Shown here piece after piece: positions 10,701-16,614 of a DNA stretch of 34,376 bases. How positions within the stretch are numbered: position 1 is the stretch's first letter; each line of letters starts with the position of its first letter. Source of the DNA: an uncultured Clostridia bacterium (lineage in GTDB: Bacteria > Bacillota > Clostridia > Oscillospirales > Acutalibacteraceae); NCBI GenBank assembly GCA_947632045.1, contig CANRNQ010000023.1:1-34376 (forward strand), read 5' to 3'. A program made the translations under genes and the position numbers. The notes under the pieces are model-generated. The model was given only the letters and a program-made list of their open reading frames with translations, did no database searches and was not told the origin of the DNA.

Positions 10701-11172
10701 TTTCATCTTGGGGTTTCCAATTAAAATATTTGTTGCCCTCTCTGACCGGGATCCTTTCAAGAAGCGACTCATAGTCATCTTCAGTGTCCTTACCATCCTC
10801 ATCCGGTATTTTGGTATCATCCAAAGGCTTGCCTTCCTGCAAACGCGCAAACGCCTTTTTTTCAGCATCGGTAGCTAACTCTGAGGCATCGGTAATACCA
10901 TGGAAAAATATCTCCTTCTGTATTTCGACGATGCGGGAGTTCTGATAATCATTGATGTTGGTGTATTTTGTCTGGCTGTTGTTCGGCTCATCGGCAAAGG
11001 CGGTCAGGGATATGACCGGCAGCGAGGAAACCAGCATGACAAGCGACAGCGCAATGGAGGCGGATTTCATTCCAGTCTTAGACATATGCGTCTTGAATGC
11101 AGCGAAGGATATGCGTTTCTTTGGTTTTTTTCTGTTGCGGCGTGTTTCTTCCAACTTATTCATATGTTTCAC
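1720..11172 (-). CDS. Giant LPLTG-anchored surface protein (GLUG / X25-like repeats / SdrD-like / SpaA-like)
   Basis: This 3150-residue cell-wall-anchored protein is probably an adhesin or pilus tip. I chose GTG 11170-11172 because GGGAGG lies 6 bases upstream; the frame is also open from a TTG at 11187, and an ATG lies at 11163. A basic N-region of about 35 residues precedes a signal peptide ending AFA near residue 60. Residues about 300-1050 look like a parallel beta-helix with GLUG-type turns (NCYSSGIVEG..GGFAG, NCYATGEVG). Six repeats of about 125 residues, near residues 1220, 1355, 1480, 1610, 1730 and 1880, have the YxVxG-TGYxWLG..FKV pattern of pullulanase X25-like beta sandwiches. An SdrD-like domain (GIVWLDSNVNGQYDPDDEP, near 2780), a SpaA-like domain (near 2957) and LPLTG (near 3109), with a membrane helix and a KRKK tail, complete it. 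The ligand is unknown; X25-like folds suggest glycan contact but do not prove it. Confidence 0.9.
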   Translation of the reverse strand: MKHMNKLEETRRNRKKPKKRISFAAFKTHMSKTGMKSASIALSLVMLVSSLPVISLTAFADEPNNSQTKYTNINDYQNSRIVEIQKEIFFHGITDASELATDAEKKAFARLQEGKPLDDTKIPDEDGKDTEDDYESLLERIPVREGNKYFNWKPQDEILDENGEVCPEWNGMQNYVIPDKYRGANKRTPLSNLKFKKNATAVVTADSDLPKVTIEVDATTNREFTVFNVENPRQFRYAMEYGTINNYKEKATEVKGIDNYGKNILINITKDLNMAGYKVNADTPKHPLSTKNDQLVHSTPYIDVSASAKPNESPNTITLDGNCDWESIDYRQGAAGQSRVIYIEGNGHTLYNLRTSDNGLISVGNTRLIVKNFCIANSLVINTCKKYNPTFNTTGLLVSHTTATVPMYLYNVHTENSFVENYNALYVSGLIGRRVSSSGTFVKNCSANSNIVIGGDHVGGVSSNIQAKSMENVHDSKGDEIDIILPQTQGKDNNDPISYNVPFPEKPEKIIFDYDPDTNIKYYPNMFENSYSVDCELFSLGVDSGAFISCGIGIVARNCYTNNNIYADTNTGAFIGRASSRLGIYAMKDDADDGDHYTISNFFENCYSSGIVEGRNAMGGFAGYVQGIRNIAESYKINPYMDNTVHRAAYSYDSNGNRKGNTDQDEWDNGGKYYFNITRQTYVKSGNNWVLDEDVTEDDKLTNCGANIFHNCYSSASVGMDYAGRYCGGFTGMDQAYSLNTTVKIDGTTYKFNGTGYFNCYATGEVGNILTVTDDGKAADLEKYYLADTNNGEGADNANKGATKNVEILDYYPTGGFIGVLAPDRWWVAVAGNYKNTSYPYFTPNNKAEETFTKNNVPASDYTYYKIYDKNFGFFNNCFYDMQTTAMREMAVGIAGGESAYAPDKAINYTTGEPEPGSQADNYADIDFTFGTCDGKTEGGKAIAYQDDINAARKGQTVEENNGEIAPYSLVGVTGLYTTTAEEKGIMGLTNMTEDSKLKMEASGDDWRYEHGYYPQLAVFSDANVESSGDDQEKSVFWIKDNNGISDNNTVTGGANGILSDGMKLNGERACEGSTFQNTTMIMRAYRYSQASTAAVVLNNYNFIMDADGSLMNDNDWAVAQPNNQLTWNENTGFYEVGYRGLNAGQYEFKIQANDSMTYNYGATRFDDPTNCVINVEKDNSDVKIQFKFDRLFSSDYLIIVDVTNDGKNTYHQVYGKDNSIRYSVIGSFTNSWGDDLFLEADASDKSKFTAVKPFTEDDIQNESGFIKHEFKVRGNQNWNDANYGYDGVFNGTNMSFILKQACTVKFEFDENTHKCKLYIQQDGNWIEADDESVKDICPESSIADYTNYEYNSYTIVSDKKVLTGHRWGDAQNIDDKKVSAQAGVMSKLGDGVTFTKILSGIPTGANYQMRILPYDTTNTWALDSTDNKFFHISKSDPAAADEKCTLTITYNSDTKEITYNAVADGKTLDVKTDVESEKYVVAGDEGITGYRWLGSDTTIIPAADKDNGPTKEEIQDYIQKAQEKGEMKPDQSTALGLYQWRSEGTIRAGAHSFKVFADGDINLGFGENGGANDIKFSLKEDSGITIIYNSQNHAISISADMPGALEMTQYVVTGTEKLMGSVWNLQNAVMDFNIDTGLYEYKISGKDENGNSVPITGGENYAFKVIEFDKDSGNNISFRLLQNAYIKVTYDPRTAKTSYDAYSDPECTEASKLVRAEAIGEVLVESYSVLGEKGLTGYTWLGLQENGQPYEGDKRHEMEGNATEAGKLKPVKTAGEGRHLYSQTFYNVEVGINGNFKSYAFKVAANGNWDSGISYGNGNDNYIIALNNPGSKPVGDPNYNHCDVTITFDEDAAKRGENCISVETSPKEYLMNTINTEGFNWYLVGDQRIASYEDSFRGPDTTYDTVRDITQTINFTNGAYSNEKGIAWSIDAETNLAEGYITKLGGKVDGTNDGSGFSLDYKVDNKDVRVNFNEDVVDLDTMIDEPDKKSDGGYEAETFPKDNGGVSTYTDGVDANIEKYLDVNTLLNDEYWTNYTNYKYYPITYTSERFMPGKQFLKVSTYGVGTVADFNRWKRVRLLYDQLTLRGEDLDKKAQTLLLLIDSDELNSTAGGTIIERLNNYLKTMKDSDPEQYAHYTEGFDFVDRYSQWKQLHTALQNYKKDSDFKNQFLPDAGSSEMGTDVIPLDAPYVDEVQAVVTGSRLVRLIPKGYIEAGNDAVVTVIDDIDHPEKSQNVVMYDPKNSTSDVQVTVKGTDDNYAGLDNTVFSYYNFALMAGYAITDKIGLGIYDNYSNQHLKEEDVKGTTREPGIVKLNTDENNRRSEDSEKDRTTESYYAMTAAINESASYDDNTTTTNEAGETKVTHTPNLTVSELVNQELIGDSSKIIPAGGSDDDAKIGKTIVKVYQVLNKGKSNETERIVYAKKSETTDSASNINFNKWTGQQLFESSDDGDYRVKFYWAMNDGRYFTDTKDVQILANTSGIRKKVDKPFDDPACTYNPKTNELTYTLKYTNSVSSQPVTFAILDVLPFVGDERINKDMTDTSGSIVDVPNANTTLANGEDSGTERKYPDFTITKLEITREGNQNTKKAEIKGVYVSSSENVGELLYDTDTDAEGKKIATSDAAGKLGVLPAPPDIVQFTDEAVTDSAKREYLTKIGRIDNEVITDYGWKALQRGAEGTNTGTDGVYTFKEGSNNANFSKNVKAVAVTGIQLASADSVTVDITLKFDGKPNDDLFNNAYFHSSFNGNWDDDAKTVTGASTDSGYSENTRTTIVGRDLSGIVWLDSNVNGQYDPDDEPKIENVAVELVKITKTDDIEKQEVVASQVTGTDGAYNFNDEAPLASGDYKVLFKAPSGNTVTLHYPPAEEGGAETTQTRNFSDLFISKIISEANLSDNNIAKISKDTGDEKAYYINQTFPTAGDIFTYSYADAVNVVKNNFVYTKSRQNLALTDAYGSITIEKYKDNDNTNPMSGVKFKIEYQDGDDWKPLVYNTDGFIDSPDSTNLDPDRNTGEYTTDAKGTISVDKLLQTTYRITEIELPATPAGEKDPNPLIKPIYITIPYELANGEKPDSNSIISLPDDPAYTKDGKNYYRDVTITLSNTTELNDYLPLTGSTEGFNYWIPIAGLIFVIIGAGVIYYAVKRKKAKNSGCK

Positions 11173-11220
11173 AAAAAACCCTCCCAAAAAGCAGTCAATT
11201 AGTCCAATTCTGACAATTTA

Positions 11221-11249
11221 ATTTTATCACAGATATTTTTTTAATTTAA
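11221..11249 (-). promoter_or_regulatory. Candidate promoter of the giant surface protein gene
   Basis: On the minus strand, TTAAAT (11249-11244), a 17-bp spacer and TAAAAT (11226-11221) lie about 50 bp before the GTG start. A TGTGA extension precedes the -10. The -35 is weak (three of six consensus bases), so activation by the upstream LuxR-type protein is plausible. Confidence 0.4.
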
Positions 11250-11385
11250 CTGGTGAAACTGACTGTTTTTTGTTAGGTTTTTGAGTTAATATCAAATTTA
11301 GACAATTATGCAATTATTTGTGCATATTGCTGATATAAATGTGAATAAACGGTGAATAGCTGGGCAATATTTAAGAATCGGCGTT

Positions 11386-11401
11386 TTTTGTCGCGACAAA
11401 A
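11386..11401. repeat. Perfect 16-bp palindrome with TGTCGCGACA core
   Basis: TTTTGTCG followed by CGACAAAA is a perfect palindrome about 210 bp upstream of the giant gene start. It shares the TGTCG/CGACA arms with the hairpins at 11424-11439 and 13413-13428. It could be an operator for the adjacent LuxR-type regulator or part of a terminator. Confidence 0.55.
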
Positions 11402-11423
11402 CGCGGCGATGCGCGAAAAAAAG

Positions 11424-11439
11424 TGTCGCGCGCGCGACA
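11424..11439. repeat. TGTCGC-GCGC-GCGACA palindrome flanked by A-run and T-run
   Basis: A perfect 16-bp self-complementary sequence has seven A on its left and six T on its right, so it could terminate transcription from either strand. It lies in the 454-bp gap between the LuxR-type gene and the giant gene. Confidence 0.5.
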
Positions 11440-11475
11440 TTTTTTGCATAATTTACCTCAAGGGATTGCAGCAAC

Positions 11476-11502
11476 AAAAAAAGCACCGTGCTGTGCGGTG
11501 CT
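11476..11502 (-). terminator. Intrinsic terminator, minus strand
   Basis: On the minus strand AGCACCG, a 7-base loop and CGGTGCT form a 7-bp stem followed directly by a run of seven T. It is the second terminator after the LuxR-type gene and insulates that gene from the giant surface gene. Confidence 0.75.
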
Positions 11503-11579
11503 CAGGGTTGCTTGAAAATTATCTTTACTTTATTATTCGCTTTATCCGCCGCAGGAGCGGTAAGCTTCCCCTGCAAATA

Positions 11580-11619
11580 AAATTAAATAAAGCAGTCGAC
11601 GCTGTGCAGCGCCGACTGC
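11580..11619 (-). terminator. Intrinsic terminator of the LuxR-type regulator
   Basis: Minus-strand arms GCAGTCG and CGACTGC (11619-11613 and 11598-11592) enclose a further CGCTG/CAGCG stem. A T-rich tract (TTTATTTAATTTT) follows. It starts 8 bp after the stop codon of the regulator. Confidence 0.8.
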
Positions 11620-11626
11620 GGTCGGA

Positions 11627-13090
11627 TTACTCCTTTTTATAGTAAAAATAGAGTCTGTTTATCATCATTGTCCTGCTGTTGACTCCGAGCTTTTTATATA
11701 TGTTCCTTATGTGATAGTTTACAGTGCTCGTCGATACAAAGAGCTTCTCGGCTATTTGGTGGTTTTGGTATCCCTCGGCAACAAGGCGAGCTATCTCCTG
11801 CTCTCTGTTGGTCAGATTGTCATAAGCCATTGAGCCTTGGAGGAAGGAGCGCGCAGATGTGTAGTTATCAAGGTAAATATTCCTGATTTCACACAGCTTT
11901 TTGTATACGTCGGGCGCGTTCTTTTTAAAAAAATCGTCGGTGAGTCCGTCAAAGCCGTTATCGTATTCGGCAAAGAACATATATAGCCCGTCCGGCTCGG
12001 CAATTTCGAGCGCCGATTTTAAATATTGGGTCGCGCGAACCTTCATCGTTATTTTATTGTAGCAAACTGCCGCGAGTATATATAAGTACAGCTTGCCGTG
12101 CGGCGGAGCTTTGTAATCAGAGCTTCTGTCCTCAAGCAGCATCTCCGCCATCGCTATCGCCTTTTCAAACTCCTTGCATCTTATAAGATAGCGTATATGC
12201 ACAAGATATGCGTTTATCATCGACGTTATTGTCAATGACTTGTCGGCAAAATCGCCGTTCTTCAGCCACTCCGGTATACCGTCGACTAAGCCCGCCGACA
12301 GCGCAAGCTCGGACTCGACTATCTCAAAGGTGGTCTTGGTGACCTCGCCCTCGCTTCCGTCGTCTATGCTGTGCAGCATTTCAATAACAGTGTCCCAACC
12401 GTCAAGATTGCCGTTTAACAGCGCTATATGCGCGAGAATGTAGGACACGCCGAGCTTTATGTCGGGGTCGATGTCGTTTGTAAAAATAGCCTTGTAAGCC
12501 AAAAGCTGGGAATAATTTATATTGCCGCGATGATACGCCAGCGCCGACTGAAACAGCAAATCGAGCCCGCTCTTTCTTCCCGTAAGATATTCAAATATCG
12601 GTATTATCTCTGTGCAGAGGTTTGAAACCTCATCGGCTATTCCGCCTTTATAAAGGAAGATGGTCAACGCAAAATGCCCGCCCATCGTGAGCGACAGTTC
12701 GGGAAGCTTTAGACCGGTATTCTCCAAAAGCTCCTTGCTTATTTCAAAATAAGGCAGCATCTTGTTGAGCACGGGGTAATAACGATATGCCTTTACCGCG
12801 TAAAAATACGCCTTGGTGAGCTTATCCTTAAAGGAGTATTCCCCGTCAAAAAAGCGGTCGAATTTGTCGCGGCAGCCAAAGATAAAATCTCGGTACGCGT
12901 TGATAATTTCTTGCTTGCCGACAAGATTTTTGATTTTGCGCTTCGTCACCGGATTTGCATACTCCGGTATCCACCAGACGTTTGAAATTTTTCGAGCGCC
13001 TTCGATTTGTCCGGCTGTGCACATTCGCTGAACCGAGCGCAGATTGATTTTCCATTTTATGCTTGCATCTTTTGCCGTAATGTAATTCAT
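11627..13090 (-). CDS. LuxR-family transcriptional regulator with N-terminal excisionase-like HTH
   Basis: This is a 487-residue DNA-binding regulator. ATG 13088-13090 is chosen because TTGGAGGAG sits 5 bases upstream; the open frame extends 9 codons further without a better site. Residues 1-45 (NYITAKDASIKWKINLRS, then GARKISNVWWIPEYA) resemble MerR/excisionase-like winged helices. The middle (about 60-410) is helical and repeat-like, similar to the TPR/MalT-type sensor part of large LuxR regulators, with no ATPase P-loop visible. The last 65 residues are a classic LuxR HTH (LTNREQEIARLVAEGYQNHQIAEKLFVS, then NYHIRNIYKKLGVNSR). It sits upstream of, and co-directional with, the giant adhesin gene, from which it is separated by terminators, so it most likely controls that locus. 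The signal it senses is unknown. Confidence 0.88.
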   Translation of the reverse strand: MNYITAKDASIKWKINLRSVQRMCTAGQIEGARKISNVWWIPEYANPVTKRKIKNLVGKQEIINAYRDFIFGCRDKFDRFFDGEYSFKDKLTKAYFYAVKAYRYYPVLNKMLPYFEISKELLENTGLKLPELSLTMGGHFALTIFLYKGGIADEVSNLCTEIIPIFEYLTGRKSGLDLLFQSALAYHRGNINYSQLLAYKAIFTNDIDPDIKLGVSYILAHIALLNGNLDGWDTVIEMLHSIDDGSEGEVTKTTFEIVESELALSAGLVDGIPEWLKNGDFADKSLTITSMINAYLVHIRYLIRCKEFEKAIAMAEMLLEDRSSDYKAPPHGKLYLYILAAVCYNKITMKVRATQYLKSALEIAEPDGLYMFFAEYDNGFDGLTDDFFKKNAPDVYKKLCEIRNIYLDNYTSARSFLQGSMAYDNLTNREQEIARLVAEGYQNHQIAEKLFVSTSTVNYHIRNIYKKLGVNSRTMMINRLYFYYKKE

Positions 13091-13169
13091 AAGTACTCCT
13101 CCAACTAACTTCCTCAAAGCTTCAAAGCCTACAAGCCTATCCCACTAAAACATATACCTATCTACCATT

Positions 13170-13198
13170 ATTGTAGTTACACAAAAGAAACAAATCAA
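13170..13198 (-). promoter_or_regulatory. Candidate proximal promoter of the LuxR-type regulator
   Basis: The minus strand reads TTGATT (13198-13193), 17-bp spacer, TACAAT (13175-13170), giving a leader of about 70 nt before the ATG. Confidence 0.5.
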
Positions 13199-13291
13199 CT
13201 GTTAATATTGTCAGTTTTTTGAAAATAAATACTTGAAAGAAAAATGTTGAAATTAAACGGCATTAATCGAAAATTGTGCTTCGACGTGTTA

Positions 13292-13320
13292 ATTATATAA
13301 CATTTTGAGTGAAATATCAA
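13292..13320 (-). promoter_or_regulatory. Candidate distal promoter of the LuxR-type regulator
   Basis: The minus strand reads TTGATA (13320-13315), 17-bp spacer, TATAAT (13297-13292), a better consensus match than the proximal promoter. It would give a leader of about 195 nt. The rest of the 13091-13541 gap is AT-rich with no other gene. Confidence 0.55.
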
Positions 13321-13412
13321 GAGGTTCGATTCATTTTTGTGCACAATGCATTAAAATATTTGCTCGATTGAAGCTTAACAATCATTATCGGCTCATTTAA
13401 AATCCAAATTTT

Positions 13413-13428
13413 TGTCGCGAAAGCGACA
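13413..13428. repeat. TGTCGC-GAAA-GCGACA hairpin
   Basis: A perfect 6-bp stem has a GAAA (GNRA-type, read on the plus strand) tetraloop and the same arms as the palindromes at 11386 and 11424. It lies 114 bp downstream of the DUF5711-like gene and upstream of the LuxR-gene promoters. A T-rich stretch follows only on the plus side, so it is a poor terminator for the minus-strand gene. Confidence 0.5.
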
Positions 13429-13541
13429 CTTTCACTCCTTTTTTAAATTATTTTTTTGATTTTGTCGTTCGCAGCAGCGGATTATTGGCTTAGCTTGATG
13501 CGCGCGCATGGTTTTTAAGCAATTTCAATAAATAATTTATC

Positions 13542-14816
13542 TCATTTTGCACTTACATCTCTTATTTCGGTCATACCTAATACATAAATTCCGTTTTCGG
13601 AGTTCATCGTTATGGCCTGAGCGTCAAGTCCTGAATCCGCATATCCCGCTTCTTCTCCGTTTAATCTATAAAACGCCGTTTTCCCGTCGCACAAGGCGGC
13701 GATTTTTCCGGAGTAAATGTCTATATCCGAGATTCTGTTTTCGGTATCGACTATTTTTTCGAGAGAACCGTTTTTGTTGAGGTAAACAATGTGACAGTTC
13801 CCTCCGTCGCCCGACGGCGAGAGCGACAGCACTCCCCCATATGCCTCGTCAAAGGCAAAGGCCGTCAGCGAGAGTCCTTCGTAGTCATACCTGTCAACAT
13901 CCGTGTAATTCGATTTTATCATCAGCGACCGACTGTCGCATACAACCGCGACGGAGCCGTTGTCCATAAATTCGCAGGCATATGCAAGCGCTTCGTCCTC
14001 CTCGATAAGCGAGACCGGCTCCTCCTTTGAAAAGTCGAGAATGTAAATCTGAGTTTTGAGGCTTCCGTTCTTTGACGTAACCGCTGCCACGGCCGCCATT
14101 GTGCCGTTGTTGTTCATAGCAAAGGCCGTCGCGTAATAATCCGAGAACGAATAGCTGAATATCTGCTTGTCTGAGGGATTGAAAACCGTAAGCTTTGACA
14201 GATATCCGTCCGCTCCCGTGAGAAAGGCGTAGCTTCCGTTTGCCGCGATATCTCCCTGTATTATTTTGTTGTCAAGCTGATTTTTTATCCGCGTGCCGCT
14301 TGAGTTGTCTATCTGATACTCTGTGCCGTCGATGCCGTAGGTCAATATATTATCTCCGCAAATCTTCATTGAGGGCTGCGAAAAGCTTATAGGTCTGTCG
14401 ATAACCTTTGCCGCTGTCCTGTTCAGCGCGATAAGCGAGGTGTCGCTTATATAAGTAAGATGATTGTTTTTAAATTGAAAATTCGCGCTGCTGACCTTTG
14501 TTCCCGAGATAAATGTCGGAAAGCTGTCGCCCCTGTCGCCGGAAAGTCCAAGTTGTATGCTGTTTAAAAGCTTGTCCGGCGCAAGGTAGTTCCAGCCGGT
14601 TGCGATAATTACTGACACAAGGCAAATCAGCATTATAACTACCGCAGTTTTCGCCTTTGACGATATAACGTCGCGGGTCACGCCGGTTTCCTCGGTCTTT
14701 TCTTCGAAGGTTTGCGAAAATCTATATTCGCGGTATTGGTCGTCCGCTCTTTTTTTCGGCTTTTTTACTTTGTTGTTTTTATCCTGTTTCTTTTTTTCAT
14801 TTTCTTCCCTTGACAT
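13542..14816 (-). CDS. DUF5711-like membrane-anchored beta-propeller protein
   Basis: This 424-residue protein has no known biochemical role. AAGGAGAT lies 5 bases before the ATG. Residues 1-54 are a very basic, charged cytoplasmic segment (repeated K/E/D/R). Residues about 55-78 form one membrane helix (TAVVIMLICLVSVIIATGW). The remaining 340 residues would be extracellular and consist of recurring short beta-strand blades (YILDFSKEE, AYACEFMDNGSVAVVC, DIDIYSGKIAALCDGKT), as in WD40/PQQ-like propellers. Length and layout fit the clostridial DUF5711 family as I remember it, but I could not search. It follows truA after a 10-bp gap, so it is probably the last gene of the ecf-truA operon. Confidence 0.7.
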   Translation of the reverse strand: MSREENEKKKQDKNNKVKKPKKRADDQYREYRFSQTFEEKTEETGVTRDVISSKAKTAVVIMLICLVSVIIATGWNYLAPDKLLNSIQLGLSGDRGDSFPTFISGTKVSSANFQFKNNHLTYISDTSLIALNRTAAKVIDRPISFSQPSMKICGDNILTYGIDGTEYQIDNSSGTRIKNQLDNKIIQGDIAANGSYAFLTGADGYLSKLTVFNPSDKQIFSYSFSDYYATAFAMNNNGTMAAVAAVTSKNGSLKTQIYILDFSKEEPVSLIEEDEALAYACEFMDNGSVAVVCDSRSLMIKSNYTDVDRYDYEGLSLTAFAFDEAYGGVLSLSPSGDGGNCHIVYLNKNGSLEKIVDTENRISDIDIYSGKIAALCDGKTAFYRLNGEEAGYADSGLDAQAITMNSENGIYVLGMTEIRDVSAK

Positions 14817-14826
14817 ATAAATCTCC

Positions 14827-15564
14827 TTAGTATATCACCTTGTTAAGATACAATCCACACGCCGGAGCGGTAGGCCCCGCCGCGCTCCGGCTTTCAGCCC
14901 TGATTATGTCGGGTATAGCGTCCTCTTTTATTTTCCCCTGCGCCACTCTCAGCAGCGTGCCGACCATTATCCTTACCATATTATAAAGAAATCCGTCCGC
15001 CTCGACCCTCATCTCGACCATATCGCCGCTGCGTGTGACCGTAAAGCTCTTGACCGTCCGCGTGAAATCGCCCTTTTCCCTTTTGTCAAGCGTGCAAAAC
15101 GAGGTGAAGTCGTGCGTTCCGACGAAGGCCTTTGCCGCTCGGTCGAGCATTTTTTCATCGAGCTTATATCTGTAATGCAGCGCGCGGTCGTTGAGAAAGG
15201 GATCTCGTTCTTCTCTGTTCCAAATCTTATATATATATTCCTTGCCCTTGCAGGAATAGCGCGCGTGAAAATCGAGCGGCGCTTCCCTGCCCGATAACAC
15301 GACGATATCCTTTGGCAAAAAGCGGTTCATGGCGTTTTTTAAGCGCTCCGGCGGAATTTTATGCTCTGTAAGGATATTTACGCAATACATATTGGCGTGT
15401 ACTCCCGTATCGGTCCTGCTGCATCCCTTTACATTGTATTTGTCGCCTATTATATTTTCGAGCGCGGACTGAAACACCTGCTGTACGCTTATCGCGTTAC
15501 TCTGTATTTGCCAGCCGTGATAATTTCGTCCGTCGTAGGCCAAGGTCAGAAGTATATTTCTCAT
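14827..15564 (-). CDS. truA: tRNA pseudouridine(38-40) synthase TruA
   Basis: TruA converts uridines 38-40 of the tRNA anticodon stem to pseudouridine. The 245-residue protein starts at ATG 15562-15564 (MRNILLTLAYDGRNYHGWQ), overlapping the ecfT stop by four bases (ATGA) with GGTGAG just upstream. This indicates translational coupling; the frame is open for 48 more codons upstream, but those lie inside ecfT. The catalytic motif RTDTGVHA is present, with the nucleophile at Asp52. The C-terminal half has the usual FLYNMVRIMVGTLL motif. Placement directly after ecfT is the standard Firmicutes arrangement. Confidence 0.97.
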   Translation of the reverse strand: MRNILLTLAYDGRNYHGWQIQSNAISVQQVFQSALENIIGDKYNVKGCSRTDTGVHANMYCVNILTEHKIPPERLKNAMNRFLPKDIVVLSGREAPLDFHARYSCKGKEYIYKIWNREERDPFLNDRALHYRYKLDEKMLDRAAKAFVGTHDFTSFCTLDKREKGDFTRTVKSFTVTRSGDMVEMRVEADGFLYNMVRIMVGTLLRVAQGKIKEDAIPDIIRAESRSAAGPTAPACGLYLNKVIY

Positions 15565-16376
15565 CTCACCGTCGCCGGCAAAAATATGTTGCATATTATC
15601 ACTCCGCAAAGCACCAACAGGCAAGCCGCCAGTCCGTAGAGGTCGGCTTTGCCGAAGTGCAGTCTTTTCATTCTCGTTCTGCCCGAGCCGCCCTGATAGC
15701 AGCGGCACTCCATCGCCGTCGCCAATTCCTCCGCGCGTCGGAACGCCGAAACAAAGAGCGGAATCAGCACCGGTATCAGCGCCTTTATTCTTTTTATGAG
15801 GTTACCGCTTTCCATATCGGCTCCGCGCGCCTTTTGCGCGGACATAATCTTGTCCGTTTCCTCGAGCAAGGTCGGCACAAAGCGCAGGGCTATCGTCATC
15901 ATCATCGCTATCTCGTGAACCTTTATATGGAAAACGGTCAGCGGCTTTAGAAGTCTTTCCAGCGCGTCCGTAAGGTCGGTCGGAGATGTGGTGAAGGTGA
16001 GCATAGAGCTTGCGAGAATCAAGACGGCTATGCGCACGGACACGAACACCGCATTATTTATGCCCGCCTCGGTTATCTGCAAAAAGCCGATTTTGACGAG
16101 CGGCTCTCCCCTGCCGTAAAACAGATTTATTATACCCGTAAACAAGACGATGAAAAGTATCATTTTCATGCTTTTCAGGTACATTTTTACGGGTATGCGC
16201 GTCATAAAGACAAGCGCGACGATGAACGCCGCGACAAGCGCGAGGGAGATGTAATTTGACGTTATGAAGATAAAAACTATCAAGGCTATTAAAAATAATA
16301 TTTTTGCTCTTGGGTCAAGTCTGTGTATCGGAGATACCCCCGGCAGAAACTGACCGAGCGTTACGTCTTTAAGCAA
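15561..16376 (-). CDS. ecfT: Energy-coupling factor transporter transmembrane protein EcfT
   Basis: EcfT is the membrane scaffold of a group II ECF vitamin/metal transporter, linking substrate-binding S components to the ATPases EcfA1 and EcfA2. The 271-residue protein has several hydrophobic helices and both coupling motifs, AQKARGAD (about residue 184) and AMECRCYQGG (about residue 226), the variants of A-R-G that dock in the ATPase grooves. The start is TTG at 16376-16374 with AAGGA seven bases upstream; the nearby ATG is out of frame. It is separated from ecfA2 by 227 bp containing a folded repeat, which is unusual for this tightly packed operon. No S component is encoded in the window. 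Confidence 0.95.
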   Translation of the reverse strand: MLKDVTLGQFLPGVSPIHRLDPRAKILFLIALIVFIFITSNYISLALVAAFIVALVFMTRIPVKMYLKSMKMILFIVLFTGIINLFYGRGEPLVKIGFLQITEAGINNAVFVSVRIAVLILASSMLTFTTSPTDLTDALERLLKPLTVFHIKVHEIAMMMTIALRFVPTLLEETDKIMSAQKARGADMESGNLIKRIKALIPVLIPLFVSAFRRAEELATAMECRCYQGGSGRTRMKRLHFGKADLYGLAACLLVLCGVIICNIFLPATVR

Positions 16377-16449
16377 AGAATCATTCCTTATAATCAGATT
16401 AGAGCTTTAGGTGAAGCGGCGTGCTCAATGGGGTTTTAGTGCTTATTTC

Positions 16450-16599
16450 CCGCGAGAATATCCGGCGGCGTTTTCCCCGCCTGCGGCGGGGAAACGGACG
16501 CGGCGCGCCGAGGCTTTATTTTGAGTTGCGCCGATGTGCTTTGCGCCGCGTCCGCGCAGCTGCCGAAGGCAGCTGCGGCGCCGCCGGATTAAAACGCGG
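16450..16599. repeat. GC-rich cloverleaf (four-way junction) palindromic element
   Basis: An outer stem (16461-16470 with 16579-16588, 10 bp) encloses three arms. Arm 1 is 16472-16481/16485-16494 (10 bp, 3-nt loop). Arm 2 is 16495-16506/16543-16554 (12 bp, 36-nt loop). Arm 3 is 16555-16564/16568-16577 (10 bp, loop GAA). Only positions 16471 and 16578 are unpaired at the junction. A flanking CCGCG/CGCGG pair (16450-16454, 16595-16599) continues the outer stem across a symmetric 5x5 internal loop. All listed pairs are Watson-Crick, so the fold can form in DNA or in RNA of either strand. It resembles a REP/MITE-like interspersed element, but no second copy is in the window. Confidence 0.8.
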
Positions 16600-16614
16600 T
16601 CGCTCAAAGCGACC
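16598..16614 (-). promoter_or_regulatory. Hairpin with the ecfA2 stop codon in its loop
   Basis: Minus-strand arms GGTCGC and GCGACC enclose a 5-base loop that contains the TGA of ecfA2. Only GCGTTTTAA follows, so it is at best a weak terminator. It abuts the cloverleaf element. Confidence 0.45.
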
